DNA from: CAYRQP01 sp964426545
Lineage (GTDB): Bacteria > Fermentibacterota > Fermentibacteria > Fermentibacterales > JCC-6
Length of the DNA: 64,000 nt
NCBI GenBank assembly: GCA_964426545.1
Contig: CAYRQP010000005.1
Location: 1 to 64,000 of the forward strand
Reading direction: 5' to 3'
Each line of letters begins with the position of its first letter. The first letter of the stretch is position 1. The position numbers were made by a program, and so were the translations under genes. The notes below the pieces were generated by a model, which was given only the letters and a program-made list of their open reading frames with translations, was not told the origin of the DNA and ran no database searches. Of the stretch, positions 43,776-52,926 are shown piece after piece.

Positions 43776-45102
43776 AAACGCACAGGTATCAGACGGGAAG
43801 AGCGGGACAAAACGGGTCGACCTCCTGTTCGATGAGAAAATCCGGCAGATATCTGAATCTCCGATTGATATTCAGGATGCAGAGGTCATCGACCTTGGAG
43901 GAAAACTGCTGGTTCCGGGTTGTATCGATCCTCATGTGCATTTCAACGACCCGGGTTTCACTCACGGGGAGGATTTTGAGACAGGGACTGCATCTGCCGC
44001 CTGTGGAGGAATCACGACTGTCATCGATATGCCATGTACTTCGGTTCCGGCTGTTACGAATGTCTCGAATCTTAGGACTAAACTTAAGGCAGTCGAAGGA
44101 AAAGCACTCATCGATTATGCACTTTTCGGTGGTATTAGGAAGAACGACCTGCCTGTGGATTCCGCACAGCTGAGGGAACTATCGGATGCGGGTGTCGCGG
44201 GATTCAAGATTTATACAATTTCGGGGATGGATTCATTCAAGGCGTTGTCCTATGATGAAATAGGGCGAGTTCTTACTGAAAATCCCGGGCAGTTATTTCT
44301 GTTTCATGCTGAGGATGAGGAAATCATCAGATTGGCGGAAAGTGCAGCGGGAAATGTTACTCCGGTAAACTTCAGTGAAACCAGACCTGCTGCTGCGGAA
44401 GCAGAAGCGGTCAAAAGAGTTATTGGGCTGATGGGGGAATCGAATAGAGTGCATTTCGTACACATAAGCAGCAGAGAAGCAGCAGAGATCATTTTGAATT
44501 CAGACAAGGATGTTTCCTTCGAAACATGTCCGCATTTCCTGCGGTTTACATCGAGTGATTTTCCCCGGTTGAAAGGGCGACTGAAAACAGTTCCGCCGGT
44601 AAAGGGTGAAGGTGACAGGGAGTTTCTCCGAATCTGTGTTTTCGGAGGAGATGTTGATTTTATCGCGACGGACCACGCAGGATGTGTCTGGCCCGATGAG
44701 AAAGACTTTACTGATTTCTCGAAGGTGTACAACGGGATACCGGGGACTGAACTGATGGTGCCTTATCTCTTCTCTGAGTTTTATAATGGTATGGGGGTTT
44801 CACTCGAGACAATAATTGAGATAACTTCGCGGGGTGCTGCCCTAAGATACGGACTGTACCCAAATAAGGGAAGTTTGAAAATTGGTACTGATGCGGACTT
44901 TACAGTGATAAATCCGGTGGAATCCTATGAAGTGGATGAAAGCAGATTACACTGCAGGGGGAAATATTCACCCTTCGACGGGACTGCATTTTCCTGTTCT
45001 GTCGACCGTACTATTGTGCGGGGTGAGACTGTGTTTAAGATAAATTCAGGCATAATGGTTAAGCCGGGATACGGGAGGTTTTGTGAACCGGATACTGATT
45101 AA
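43750..45102 (+). CDS. Allantoinase/hydantoinase-like cyclic amidohydrolase
   Basis: A 450-residue dihydroorotase-family amidohydrolase. The metal site starts DPHVHFNDPGFTHGEDFETG, followed by TTVIDMPCTS, GFKIYTISGMDSF (Lys as possible carbamylated bridge), HFVHISSREAAE, and the late ATDHAGCVWP. GKYSPFDG near the end is typical of allantoinase/dihydropyrimidinase-type enzymes. It opens cyclic amides such as allantoin, hydantoin or dihydropyrimidines. GTG 43750 follows a strong gaggagga; ATG 43762 is an alternative. Next to a purine deaminase gene, a role in purine ring breakdown is likely. Confidence 0.82.
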   Translation: MRVIMKLIRNAQVSDGKSGTKRVDLLFDEKIRQISESPIDIQDAEVIDLGGKLLVPGCIDPHVHFNDPGFTHGEDFETGTASAACGGITTVIDMPCTSVPAVTNVSNLRTKLKAVEGKALIDYALFGGIRKNDLPVDSAQLRELSDAGVAGFKIYTISGMDSFKALSYDEIGRVLTENPGQLFLFHAEDEEIIRLAESAAGNVTPVNFSETRPAAAEAEAVKRVIGLMGESNRVHFVHISSREAAEIILNSDKDVSFETCPHFLRFTSSDFPRLKGRLKTVPPVKGEGDREFLRICVFGGDVDFIATDHAGCVWPDEKDFTDFSKVYNGIPGTELMVPYLFSEFYNGMGVSLETIIEITSRGAALRYGLYPNKGSLKIGTDADFTVINPVESYEVDESRLHCRGKYSPFDGTAFSCSVDRTIVRGETVFKINSGIMVKPGYGRFCEPDTD

Positions 45103-46471
45103 GGACGCAATGCTGATTGCGACCATGAATGACAGCGGTACGGAGATTACGAATGGATATGTCTGTATCGAAGATGATAAGATTATCGATGTGGGTACAG
45201 GTATTTTTGAAGGGAGTACCGATACGGTCATAGATGCTTCCGGGATGGTTGTTCTTCCCGGATTTGTGAACACTCATCATCATCTATATCAATCTCTTAC
45301 GCGTAATATCCCCGCAATGCAGGACCTTCCGCTTTTTGGCTGGTTGACAAGACACTATGAAGTGTGGAGAGAACTGACAGAAGAAGCTGTATATGTAAGT
45401 GCGAAGACGGGAATACTGGAGCTGATGAAGTCAGGTACTACCACTACTTCGGATCATCTGTATCTTTTTCCGCACAAGACCGACGGGAGGCTGATAGACG
45501 CAGAGATCAAGGCAGCACAGGAGCTTGGAGTGAGGTTCCAGCCGACACGAGGTTCGATGAGCCTTGGGAAGTCTGCAGGGGGGTTACCGCCTGACGACAC
45601 GGTTCAGACGGAAGCTGAGATACTATCGGATACGAAGCGATTGGTGTGCGAGTATCATGATGCAGCACCGGGTGCCATGACGCGTATATCAGTGGCTCCC
45701 TGCTCGCCGTTCTCTGTTACTCCTGAACTTATGCGGCAGACGGCGGAATTCGCTCTCGAAAACGGACTTCAGATGCACACTCATCTTGCAGAAACTGCTG
45801 ATGAGGAGGATTTCTGCCTGGAGACTTTTGGAAAAAGACCGTGCGGATATGTCGATAACCTCGGCTGGATGAATGACAGCGCATGGTTTGCACACTGTGT
45901 ATATCTGAGCGATGAGGAGATGACCCGAATGGGAGAAGCCGGAGTTGGTGTTTCACACTGCCCAACATCCAATATGCGCCTGGGGAGCGGAATCGCACCG
46001 ATAAGGGAACTGCTGGATGCTGGGGTCAGGGTCAGCCTTGGTGTGGACGGTTCCGCTTCGAATGATTCAGGAAATATGCTGATGGAAATTCGCAATGCAA
46101 TGCTACTTTCAAGGCTCCGGGAAGAGGAGTATTGGTTGTCGGCACGGGATGTGCTTGCAATGGCCACGCGCGGGGGCGCTGCTACTCTTGGACGGGATGA
46201 CATAGGGGAGATAACACTCGGCAAACAGGCTGATATCGCTCTCTTTTCGGTGGATGGAATCGAATATGCCGGCGGAATGTCAGACCCGCTTGCGGCACTT
46301 GTATTCAGCGTCCGAATGTCACCTGTTGACTATCTGATTGTGAACGGTGTGATACGGATTTCAGAAGGAGAGTCCGCTATGGATGAAGTTATGCTGGTTT
46401 CAGCACATAACGAAATAGCAGCAGGAATGCTTGCCGGCGCGGAAGTTGCATCCGGAATGAAGTTCAGTTAG
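45083..46471 (+). CDS. 8-oxoguanine deaminase-like aminohydrolase
   Basis: A 462-residue amidohydrolase close to 8-oxoguanine deaminases. The metal site is NTHHHLYQSLTRNIPAMQDL (the YQ-LTR and PAMQDL segments are typical of this group), with LQMHTHLAET, AHCVYLSDEE, SHCPTSNMRLGSG and GVDGSASNDSGN. It would convert 8-oxoguanine (or a related aminopurine) to urate, feeding the purine pathway. The start is GTG 45083 with cgggaggt upstream. It overlaps the allantoinase-like gene by 20 bases. A long palindrome after the stop probably ends transcription. Confidence 0.85.
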   Translation: MNRILIKDAMLIATMNDSGTEITNGYVCIEDDKIIDVGTGIFEGSTDTVIDASGMVVLPGFVNTHHHLYQSLTRNIPAMQDLPLFGWLTRHYEVWRELTEEAVYVSAKTGILELMKSGTTTTSDHLYLFPHKTDGRLIDAEIKAAQELGVRFQPTRGSMSLGKSAGGLPPDDTVQTEAEILSDTKRLVCEYHDAAPGAMTRISVAPCSPFSVTPELMRQTAEFALENGLQMHTHLAETADEEDFCLETFGKRPCGYVDNLGWMNDSAWFAHCVYLSDEEMTRMGEAGVGVSHCPTSNMRLGSGIAPIRELLDAGVRVSLGVDGSASNDSGNMLMEIRNAMLLSRLREEEYWLSARDVLAMATRGGAATLGRDDIGEITLGKQADIALFSVDGIEYAGGMSDPLAALVFSVRMSPVDYLIVNGVIRISEGESAMDEVMLVSAHNEIAAGMLAGAEVASGMKFS

Positions 46472-46479
46472 TTCAATGG

Positions 46480-46515
46480 GGACGGAGGAGTGTTTTACGA
46501 AGAACTCCTCCGTCC
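46480..46515. terminator. 12-bp hairpin between convergent genes
   Basis: ggacggaggagt (46480-46491) and actcctccgtcc (46504-46515) form a perfect 12-bp stem between the stop at 46471 and the antiporter stop at 46520. A U-tract is poor on both sides, so it may act bidirectionally with Rho or as an RNA 3'-end stabiliser. Confidence 0.6.
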
Positions 46516-46519
46516 ACAA

Positions 46520-47743
46520 TTACTCTTTTGTAATTTCTCCGGCCTTCGTGAGTGCGTATTTCGCCATCAGCGGGCCGATTATCTCGAATATTATGCAGGT
46601 TGCAGCAACAGTGGTGATTACATCGGAACCTATCTTTGCTCCATGAACACCCAGGTGTGAAAACTGCTGAGCAACGACAATCGACAGACCTATTGCCACG
46701 CCTGCCTGCGAGAGAATTCCCATACCGAGATATTTAACGGTATTTACAGGAGCTTTACCTATTCTGGCACCCAGTCCTGCTCCGACTATTTTACCCATAG
46801 AACGGAAGACAATGTAAAAGAGTCCGACCAATCCAAGGGCAGGAAGTGCCGAGATATCCAGATGCGCACCAGCAAGGAAGAAGAAGAGGATGAAAATAAG
46901 GGGCATGATAGGTCTCAGCCTACCAGCCACGGTTGCGGTCTCACTTCTGGATGTGTTGCACAGAACGAATCCCATTGCCATCGGTGTCAGTATTGCAGAG
47001 AGGTGATATGTGAGAGCCAGTCCGACTGAAAGACAAACAAAGCCGAATGTGAGGGCTGGGATATTGTCTTTTGAGCGGAGTTTTCGAACGAGCCAGGTGT
47101 AGAGAAGTCCGATTCCAAGTCCTGTAGCGATGCTCAGGACAACTTCGAGGGCAGGTTCGGCTATTGTTGTAAGCATGTTAGAAGAAGTTCCGGCTTTCGC
47201 TGCAAGAAGCGATTTACTAAACGCCGAAGCGAATCCGAAAATGAGTACGGCAAGCCCGTCGTCGAACCCGACAACAGCGTACATAGTTTGGGTAAGATTG
47301 CCTTTTGCGCGGTATTCCTGAATGATAGCAACGGTGCCTGCAGGTGCGGTTGCGGGTGCCATAGCGCCGAAGATAAGTGCAAGGGGAATGTCTTTTGTAA
47401 GCAGGTAGATTGCTCCTGCAACAAGAAAGAAAGTCAATACTGTTTCGAAAAGCAGAATGGTGATGATGTTGTTTCCGAGTTTCTTCAGGGTTTTTAAACT
47501 AAGTTCCGAACCGATGCTGAAAGCGACAAAACCGAGAGCGATGTTCGGGATGAATGAAAGTTGTCTGAGAAGAACCTCGTTGAACAGGTCAAGGAGTGAA
47601 ATCCCCATCAAAACGCCCGCGATCATGAATCCAATCAGGGAGGGGAGTCCGAATTTTCTGGCGAGTTTACCCGAGTACAGGCTGAACAGAATGGCGATTC
47701 CGATTAGTGCCAGTGAGTTTACTGTGTGGAAATCGACGTGCAT
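46520..47743 (-). CDS. CPA2-family cation/proton antiporter
   Basis: A 407-residue membrane protein with about 12-13 helices of the Kef/NapA (CPA2) type. Recognisable are the N-terminal GLPSLIGFMIAGVLMGI, the unwound-helix region PATAPAGTVAIIQEYRAKG, VGFDDGLAVLIFGF (the conserved Asp pair region of the ion site), and GMGILSQAGVAIGLSI near the end. It lacks the cytoplasmic TrkA-N domain of Kef channels. The PTS-IIA-like gene is 15 bases upstream, suggesting that regulator and transporter act together. Confidence 0.87.
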   Translation of the reverse strand: MHVDFHTVNSLALIGIAILFSLYSGKLARKFGLPSLIGFMIAGVLMGISLLDLFNEVLLRQLSFIPNIALGFVAFSIGSELSLKTLKKLGNNIITILLFETVLTFFLVAGAIYLLTKDIPLALIFGAMAPATAPAGTVAIIQEYRAKGNLTQTMYAVVGFDDGLAVLIFGFASAFSKSLLAAKAGTSSNMLTTIAEPALEVVLSIATGLGIGLLYTWLVRKLRSKDNIPALTFGFVCLSVGLALTYHLSAILTPMAMGFVLCNTSRSETATVAGRLRPIMPLIFILFFFLAGAHLDISALPALGLVGLFYIVFRSMGKIVGAGLGARIGKAPVNTVKYLGMGILSQAGVAIGLSIVVAQQFSHLGVHGAKIGSDVITTVAATCIIFEIIGPLMAKYALTKAGEITKE

Positions 47744-47758
47744 ATCCTATGGCTTCTT

Positions 47759-48568
47759 TCAGAAATCGAGAGAACCGAGTACTCTGTGAAGGTCGGAAAC
47801 AGTGACCATTATGTCATTCCTTTTTGACAGAGCACCACAGGAGAACTCGATATTCCGCAATGCAGCATTAACAAGTTCATCTCTGACGACAGCCATGATG
47901 ATTCTGTTGAAATCCTGTGTGTCGGTGTTCCAGAAACCCGCATAGAAGGGGATGTCTTTCAAATAACGCGTGGATTCATCCGCATCCATGACCATAGCGT
48001 ATGTATCATCCATCGATGCAAATACCTGAAGAACATCGTCGAAAATGTCTTCATTCTGAATAAAAACATGGATAAGTTTATTCCCGGAGGTTTTTTCAGG
48101 TACTTCCTGCGGTATATGCGTCTTTTCTTCGAATAGTTGAATTATCTCATCAGTATCTTTTGCATTCCGAAGATGTGCACGGAAATCCTCATCACGAAGA
48201 GCTCCGGTAATAGTGCTCAGTATCTTCAAATGCTTCTTCGGTTTGTCTTCCGGCCCCACAACAAAGGGAAAGAGGTCAACAACTTCATTATCCACAGCAT
48301 CGAAATCGATTCCGTTGTCCAATATGACCAGTCCAACGACAAATTCAGTAAGGGAGGGGATGCGGCAGTGTGGAATGGCTATTCCATGCCCGCAGGAGGT
48401 GGACCCTATTCTTTCCCGTTCGTTCAACGCATCCAGAACAGTATCAACGTTGCCGGATAATGCAGCATGTGCAGTAAGGCGTGCAATAATCCCAAGAATT
48501 TCATCTGAATTACCTGCTGTCGAAAGCAGTCTAATTGCTTTTGGTTCAATAACTTTCGAAATATCCAT
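47759..48568 (-). CDS. PTS EIIA (PtsN-like) protein with extra C-terminal domain
   Basis: A 269-residue protein. Residues 1-150 are a fructose/nitrogen-type EIIA domain with active-site His67 in GHGIAIPHCR. The C-terminal 110 residues (IHVFIQNEDIFDDVLQVFAS ... IIMAVVRDELVNAALRNIEF) are a separate ferredoxin-like or P-II-like domain. EIIA proteins of this kind pass or sense phosphoryl groups. Here the neighbours are an antiporter and a HAD hydrolase, not sugar transporters, so regulation of ion transport is likely. It is the middle gene of a three-gene minus-strand operon. Confidence 0.8.
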   Translation of the reverse strand: MDISKVIEPKAIRLLSTAGNSDEILGIIARLTAHAALSGNVDTVLDALNERERIGSTSCGHGIAIPHCRIPSLTEFVVGLVILDNGIDFDAVDNEVVDLFPFVVGPEDKPKKHLKILSTITGALRDEDFRAHLRNAKDTDEIIQLFEEKTHIPQEVPEKTSGNKLIHVFIQNEDIFDDVLQVFASMDDTYAMVMDADESTRYLKDIPFYAGFWNTDTQDFNRIIMAVVRDELVNAALRNIEFSCGALSKRNDIMVTVSDLHRVLGSLDF

Positions 48569-48583
48569 CCTATCCTCCGTATC

Positions 48584-49288
48584 CTATTTAGTCATTATCG
48601 AACTGATAATGGGAAGAAGCTCCGAAAAATTCTCAATTGTCAGAACTGAGCCCGCGTCTGCGAAATCTTCTCTTTCCGCCGCCCAGGTCCTGTCTTTGAC
48701 AACATGCACAGCTCTCACGCCGTTGGTAAGTGCAGGATTGATGTCCGAGCGCGGGCTATTACCGACGAGCACGCAGGCAGAAGCATCGGTTGTTTTATCT
48801 TCGAGCAGTTTCCGAAGGCTCTCAGGGGTCTTCACCGGCACAACGCAGCATTCTTCGACAAGGGCCGTCAATCCGGACCTGTTGAACTTGTCCAACTGGT
48901 GGTCAGGTTCGCCCATAGTATAGACTATCATGGGTATAGACATCTTCTTAATGGTCATAAGGGTGTCGAATACCCCCGGCAGCAGTATAAGGGGATGATA
49001 CAAGAGAGCAGTCTCAAGGTCCTTCATCGACTTCTGCACCCAGGGCGGGGGAGAGGGGACAAGGTCATTCATAATGGTCTTCAATGTGTCTATATAAGGT
49101 CTTGCGCCATAGCCCGTTAAAGCAAGCCGCTCCACATCAAGGCGGTGTACAATGCGCCTGACATCGTCCCTGCGGTGTCCCAGGGCTTCCATCAACCCGA
49201 GAAAGTCATGTTCCGTTCTCTCGAAAAAGAGTCCGCTTTCCCACAAGGTGTCATCTGCATCGAGCATCAACAATTGTATTTCAGCCAT
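48584..49288 (-). CDS. HAD-superfamily hydrolase
   Basis: A 234-residue HAD hydrolase: motif I LLMLDADDTLWES, motif II region IVYTMGEPD (Thr), Lys region VPVKTPESL, and motif IV VGNSPRSDINPALTNG. The DADDTLW start with a helical cap fits the PGP/YjjG-like phosphatases. It likely removes phosphate from a small metabolite. It is first in the operon with the EIIA-like protein and antiporter. The start is ATG 49288 behind aaggagt. Confidence 0.88.
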   Translation of the reverse strand: MAEIQLLMLDADDTLWESGLFFERTEHDFLGLMEALGHRRDDVRRIVHRLDVERLALTGYGARPYIDTLKTIMNDLVPSPPPWVQKSMKDLETALLYHPLILLPGVFDTLMTIKKMSIPMIVYTMGEPDHQLDKFNRSGLTALVEECCVVPVKTPESLRKLLEDKTTDASACVLVGNSPRSDINPALTNGVRAVHVVKDRTWAAEREDFADAGSVLTIENFSELLPIISSIMTK

Positions 49289-50095
49289 GTTTTAACTCCT
49301 TAAACAGATTGCGAATATACAAGGATGAAGAAAAATGACAATGAATATTCCGCATTTCAAGCGTACTTGCGGATCAAAAATGCTGATACAGTAATTGTGG
49401 AAAGTACGAGAATCGAATTTTAAGACCGTAATGTTAACTTGTCTCTCATAAAGGCTGGTATAGCGTCGATGTGTGAATCAATAACAAGATTAGTCACGAG
49501 GTTTGTAAACTCAGAAGAAGTCAGATGACGGATATGAGTTAATAGGTTTTAGATTTAGTTATCCAGATTGAGATAGATTTTAAACAATTCTGTAAGATAT
49601 AGACTATGAAATATATACAGATAATTATACTGTCTTTCTATATGACTGGTTCCGGACAATCCTGTGGAAATCGTGCCTGTATATGAAAAAGTGCACAGAT
49701 AGTATGAAAAAGTATTAACGTGAGTTGCTAGGGAAAATTCCCCCGATAGTCAGATATACAATGTATACGCAACCCGCAGTAAACAATTAACACAAACTAT
49801 AAATATAAGAGTATAAATGATATACATGCGTGTGTAGAAAATGACAATACATAATAGAATATCGTGAAACTGTGTGCGTAAACGCTTGAAAGATACAGTT
49901 TATTTGCAGGTGGGAACAATGTACTTCACTTGTGATAACTCTTGACATGGCGCTATATATTTTACAGAATTGTTTACAACCGTACTAAAGAAATCCCGAA
50001 GAAAGGGATTGAACTAATGAGAGGGGATATTATGTGATTCGAGTGCTTGTTGCTGCAGGTTGTAGTTATAGATTCCCACCGGAAAGGAAAACGCA
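49289..50095. other. AT-rich intergenic region of about 800 bp
   Basis: No ORF with convincing coding character and no RNA gene I can fold. It contains the upstream region of the HAD gene, several short hairpins (for example aatccc/gggatt around 49992-50010) and a promoter before the ABC importer (49942-49970, listed separately). The low GC and many stop codons in all frames argue against a missed gene, though a non-coding RNA is possible. Confidence 0.5.
49942..49970 (+). promoter_or_regulatory. Candidate sigma70-type promoter of the ABC importer
   Basis: TTGACA (49942-49947), 17-base spacer, CAGAAT (49965-49970). The transcript would have a leader of about 120 bases with a small hairpin, enough for some regulation, but I recognise no riboswitch. 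Confidence 0.5.
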
Positions 50096-51295
50096 GTGAA
50101 AATTCAAAAGAAAACTGCAATTGTGCTGTTCATAATCACCATTATACTCTCCATACTCAGTTGCTCTGAGAAACCGAAAATGTTGGAAACGGTTACCGTA
50201 GTCGACGAAAATCAGGTTGTGGAGACAGTAGAGGTAGACATTTCAATAGAAACACCATTGCTGAAGATCGGTTTTGTAAAGCAGGACCACCATTCTGCTG
50301 TATTCGTCTCGGCCCTCCGTGCTGAAGAGATGAGTAAGATGTATCCCACATATCTGATGCCGATGGGAGAACAGTTCTATGCTCTAATCGAGAATGATAT
50401 TAAAATAGCTGAGATTGAATTCATTCAGTCACAGGGCGCGATTAATGTACCTAACAACATGGTAGCCGGCTTGTTCGATATTGGTTTTGGAGGTGTAATT
50501 CCGTTTGCAGCAAGCGCAGACAAGGGAAGCGGAATCAAAATAATAAGTCCGATGCATACAAGGGGAGACATGCTTGTTGTTTCTATCGAGAATGAATTCG
50601 TTATCGACTGGGAGGGTTTTGTCGATTTCGTACAAATGAGGGAAGAACCGCTGATAGTCGGTTTCAAGAGTCCGAAGGCAGTTGCACTGCTGATATTCGA
50701 GTCGGCACTTACAGAAGTCGGAATACCATGGAGCATGCAGTCTGACCCGCAGCCCGGTTCGAAAATTTTGCTGAGTAATGTCCAGGGTCAGCCGAACCTG
50801 AATCCGTCGCTTCAGAACGGCATCATCGATGCATATATTTCGAACAATCCCGCATGTGCCCTGGCGGAGCACAACGGTATAGGTAGATGTGTTGCTGAAC
50901 TGTCTGACCTACCGCCGGGTGATTTCGAGAATCATCCCTGCTGCGCAATTGCAGCAACTGAAACGGCAATGATTGAGAAAGCCGATGAAATAGCCGCAGT
51001 ACTTCGTCTCTTTGAATGTGCAACTGATTATATCAATAAGAACCCGCAGGATGCTGCTGCAGCAGCGGCTGAGTGGATCGGAAATCCCGTCGAAGTAGAA
51101 GAGATTTCAATGGCTACCAGCGGTTATGACATGAACATTTCGGAAGACTGGCTCGCCAACATGAATGCCATTCTTGCGAACATGCGCAATCTCGGGACAT
51201 TCACGGGACCTTTGGCAGAAGAGGATGCCGAAGGGAACAGAGTTTTTCTCTACGACTTTTCATTCCTGCCTGTAAATCAGATAATCTGTCATTAG
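50096..51295 (+). CDS. NitT/TauT-type ABC transporter substrate-binding lipoprotein
   Basis: A 399-residue lipoprotein with N-terminus KTAIVLFIITIILSILSCSE (lipobox LSC). The mature part has the SsuA/NMT1-like two-lobe pattern: LKIGFVKQDHHSAVFVSALR, INVPNNMVAGLFDIGFGG, GIIDAYISNNPACALAEHNG. These bind small organic substrates such as sulfonates, nitrate, pyrimidine precursors or aromatic rings. Here the ligand is unknown; HHPCC-like residues (FENHPCCAIAATE) around 285 are unusual and might bind a metal or thiol. It begins with GTG 50096, followed by its permease and ATPase. Confidence 0.82.
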   Translation: MKIQKKTAIVLFIITIILSILSCSEKPKMLETVTVVDENQVVETVEVDISIETPLLKIGFVKQDHHSAVFVSALRAEEMSKMYPTYLMPMGEQFYALIENDIKIAEIEFIQSQGAINVPNNMVAGLFDIGFGGVIPFAASADKGSGIKIISPMHTRGDMLVVSIENEFVIDWEGFVDFVQMREEPLIVGFKSPKAVALLIFESALTEVGIPWSMQSDPQPGSKILLSNVQGQPNLNPSLQNGIIDAYISNNPACALAEHNGIGRCVAELSDLPPGDFENHPCCAIAATETAMIEKADEIAAVLRLFECATDYINKNPQDAAAAAAEWIGNPVEVEEISMATSGYDMNISEDWLANMNAILANMRNLGTFTGPLAEEDAEGNRVFLYDFSFLPVNQIICH

Positions 51296-51319
51296 AACGG
51301 ATAAGGCAAGGGAAGTGAA

Positions 51320-52171
51320 ATGAAATCACAGGGCAGCAGAAAAAGAACAGCTGAAATACTGCTGGGACTGATTCTGCCTGTAATCCTGCTGCTTTGGTGG
51401 ACACTGGCGACAGGGGGAGGACAGAATACACTTCTCCCCTCCCCCGGAGCGGTTGCAGAAATTCTCCTGCATCCATTCAGCAATCTCATCTCTACAGGGT
51501 CATTTGCCTGGAGTTTATGCGTGAGTCTTTTGCGGATAATCATTGGGTTTACTCTTGCAGTGATTGTCGGAATACCTGTGGGACTTATGATGGGTGCATC
51601 CTCCCATGTCCGGAAACTGCTTTCTTTCATGGTTGAAATGGCAAGACCGCTTTCTGCAATAGCACTGCTTCCACTTTCTATAATACTGTTCAAGGGGATT
51701 ACATTCTCTCAGTTCTTCGGACTGCAGCATCTGCAGTATCAGAAACACATTCTCAATGAAATGCAACTCGGCATGATATTCATTCTGTTCTGGGGCGGTG
51801 TATTCCCAATTATACTGGGAACAATGCAGGGGGTGCGCAGCGTTCGAAAACTGCACCAGGAAGCGGCATCGATCCTCGGAGCAGGAACGTGGTTCACATT
51901 CAGGCATATCATGTTTCCCGCAGCACTTCCCGATATCTTTCACGGAATGCGGCTTGGTATTGGAAGGTGCTGGATGGTGATAATTGCGGCAGAAATGCTG
52001 CCCGGAACGAATGCAGGCATTGGATATCTGCTGAGATACTCCTATCAACTTTCCCGGTATGATATCATGCTTGCCTGCCTTGTTGTCATTGCCATCATAG
52101 GAGCCCTGTTCTCGCGCGGGCTTGAGGTTGTGGGAGAACGTTCACTTCTACTCCGAAGCAGGGAACGATGA
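51320..52171 (+). CDS. ABC transporter permease (SsuC/TauC type)
   Basis: A 283-residue permease with six to seven membrane helices. The EAA-type cytoplasmic loop is HQEAASILGAGTWFTFRHIMFPAALPDIF-like, seen in part as EAASILGAGTWF followed by FPAALPDIFHGMRLG. A middle insert (GLQHLQYQKHILNEMQLG) is longer than usual. It forms the channel for the lipoprotein's ligand. The ATPase gene overlaps its stop by four bases. Confidence 0.86.
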   Translation: MKSQGSRKRTAEILLGLILPVILLLWWTLATGGGQNTLLPSPGAVAEILLHPFSNLISTGSFAWSLCVSLLRIIIGFTLAVIVGIPVGLMMGASSHVRKLLSFMVEMARPLSAIALLPLSIILFKGITFSQFFGLQHLQYQKHILNEMQLGMIFILFWGGVFPIILGTMQGVRSVRKLHQEAASILGAGTWFTFRHIMFPAALPDIFHGMRLGIGRCWMVIIAAEMLPGTNAGIGYLLRYSYQLSRYDIMLACLVVIAIIGALFSRGLEVVGERSLLLRSRER

Positions 52172-52923
52172 TGGTGAAAGAACATACTGTAACTCTCTCT
52201 GAACTCACAAAGACATTTCAAAAGGGGGATGCCCGTCTCCACGCTCTCGGACCTGTGACCTTCGCTATCTCCGAGGGAGAATTCGTGTGCATACTCGGTC
52301 CTACGGGATGCGGTAAGACTACTCTTCTCCGCCTGCTTGCAGGACTCGAAATACCTGATTCGGGGAGCGTTGGATATTCGACTCGGGTTCCGTCAGTCGG
52401 ATATGTCTTTCAGCAGGGAGCGCTTTTTCCCTGGATGACAGTGGGCGCAAATATCGAGTTTCCCCTAAAGGCGCGAAAAATAGAAAAAGAAGTCAGGCAA
52501 CGAAAGGTCAGTGGCATACTCGAACTCGTTGAGCTGTCTGAATTCCGGAAGAGCTATCCCCATGAACTTTCAGGTGGGATGCAGCAGCGGACTGCTCTGG
52601 CACGGGCACTTGTCACAAATCCCGGCACTCTGCTACTCGACGAGCCCTTCAACTCACTCGACACGAGAACGGGAGAAATGCTTCAGAATAAACTGACGGA
52701 CCTCTGGCAGAGTCTGGACACGACCGTAGTATTTGTGACGCACAATATCGAAGAAGCGGTCTTTCTTGCCGACAGGGTCATTGTTCTTGGTCACAGTCCC
52801 GGGCAGATAGTGAGAGAGGAAAAAATAGACATCTCCCGGCCGCGCAGTAGGTTGTCGGATGAATTCACATCTGTAATGCTCTCGCTGAGGACTACTTTCG
52901 AAGAACTTGTTGAAGTAGAATAG
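52168..52923 (+). CDS. ABC transporter ATP-binding protein (SsuB/TauB type)
   Basis: A 251-residue ATPase: Walker A LGPTGCGKTTLLRLL, Q-loop YVFQQGALFPW, signature HELSGGMQQRTALARAL, Walker B LLLDEPFNSLD, and the switch histidine in FVTHNIEEAV. It powers the preceding permease. It ends three bases before the stop of the convergent TonB-family gene, with no room for a terminator between them. Confidence 0.93.
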   Translation: MMVKEHTVTLSELTKTFQKGDARLHALGPVTFAISEGEFVCILGPTGCGKTTLLRLLAGLEIPDSGSVGYSTRVPSVGYVFQQGALFPWMTVGANIEFPLKARKIEKEVRQRKVSGILELVELSEFRKSYPHELSGGMQQRTALARALVTNPGTLLLDEPFNSLDTRTGEMLQNKLTDLWQSLDTTVVFVTHNIEEAVFLADRVIVLGHSPGQIVREEKIDISRPRSRLSDEFTSVMLSLRTTFEELVEVE

Positions 52924-52926
52924 CAC

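Noticed and set aside
49977..50095. Riboswitch (TPP or molybdenum cofactor type) in the importer leader
   Set aside because: None of the conserved core blocks of those classes can be found; only a small hairpin is visible.
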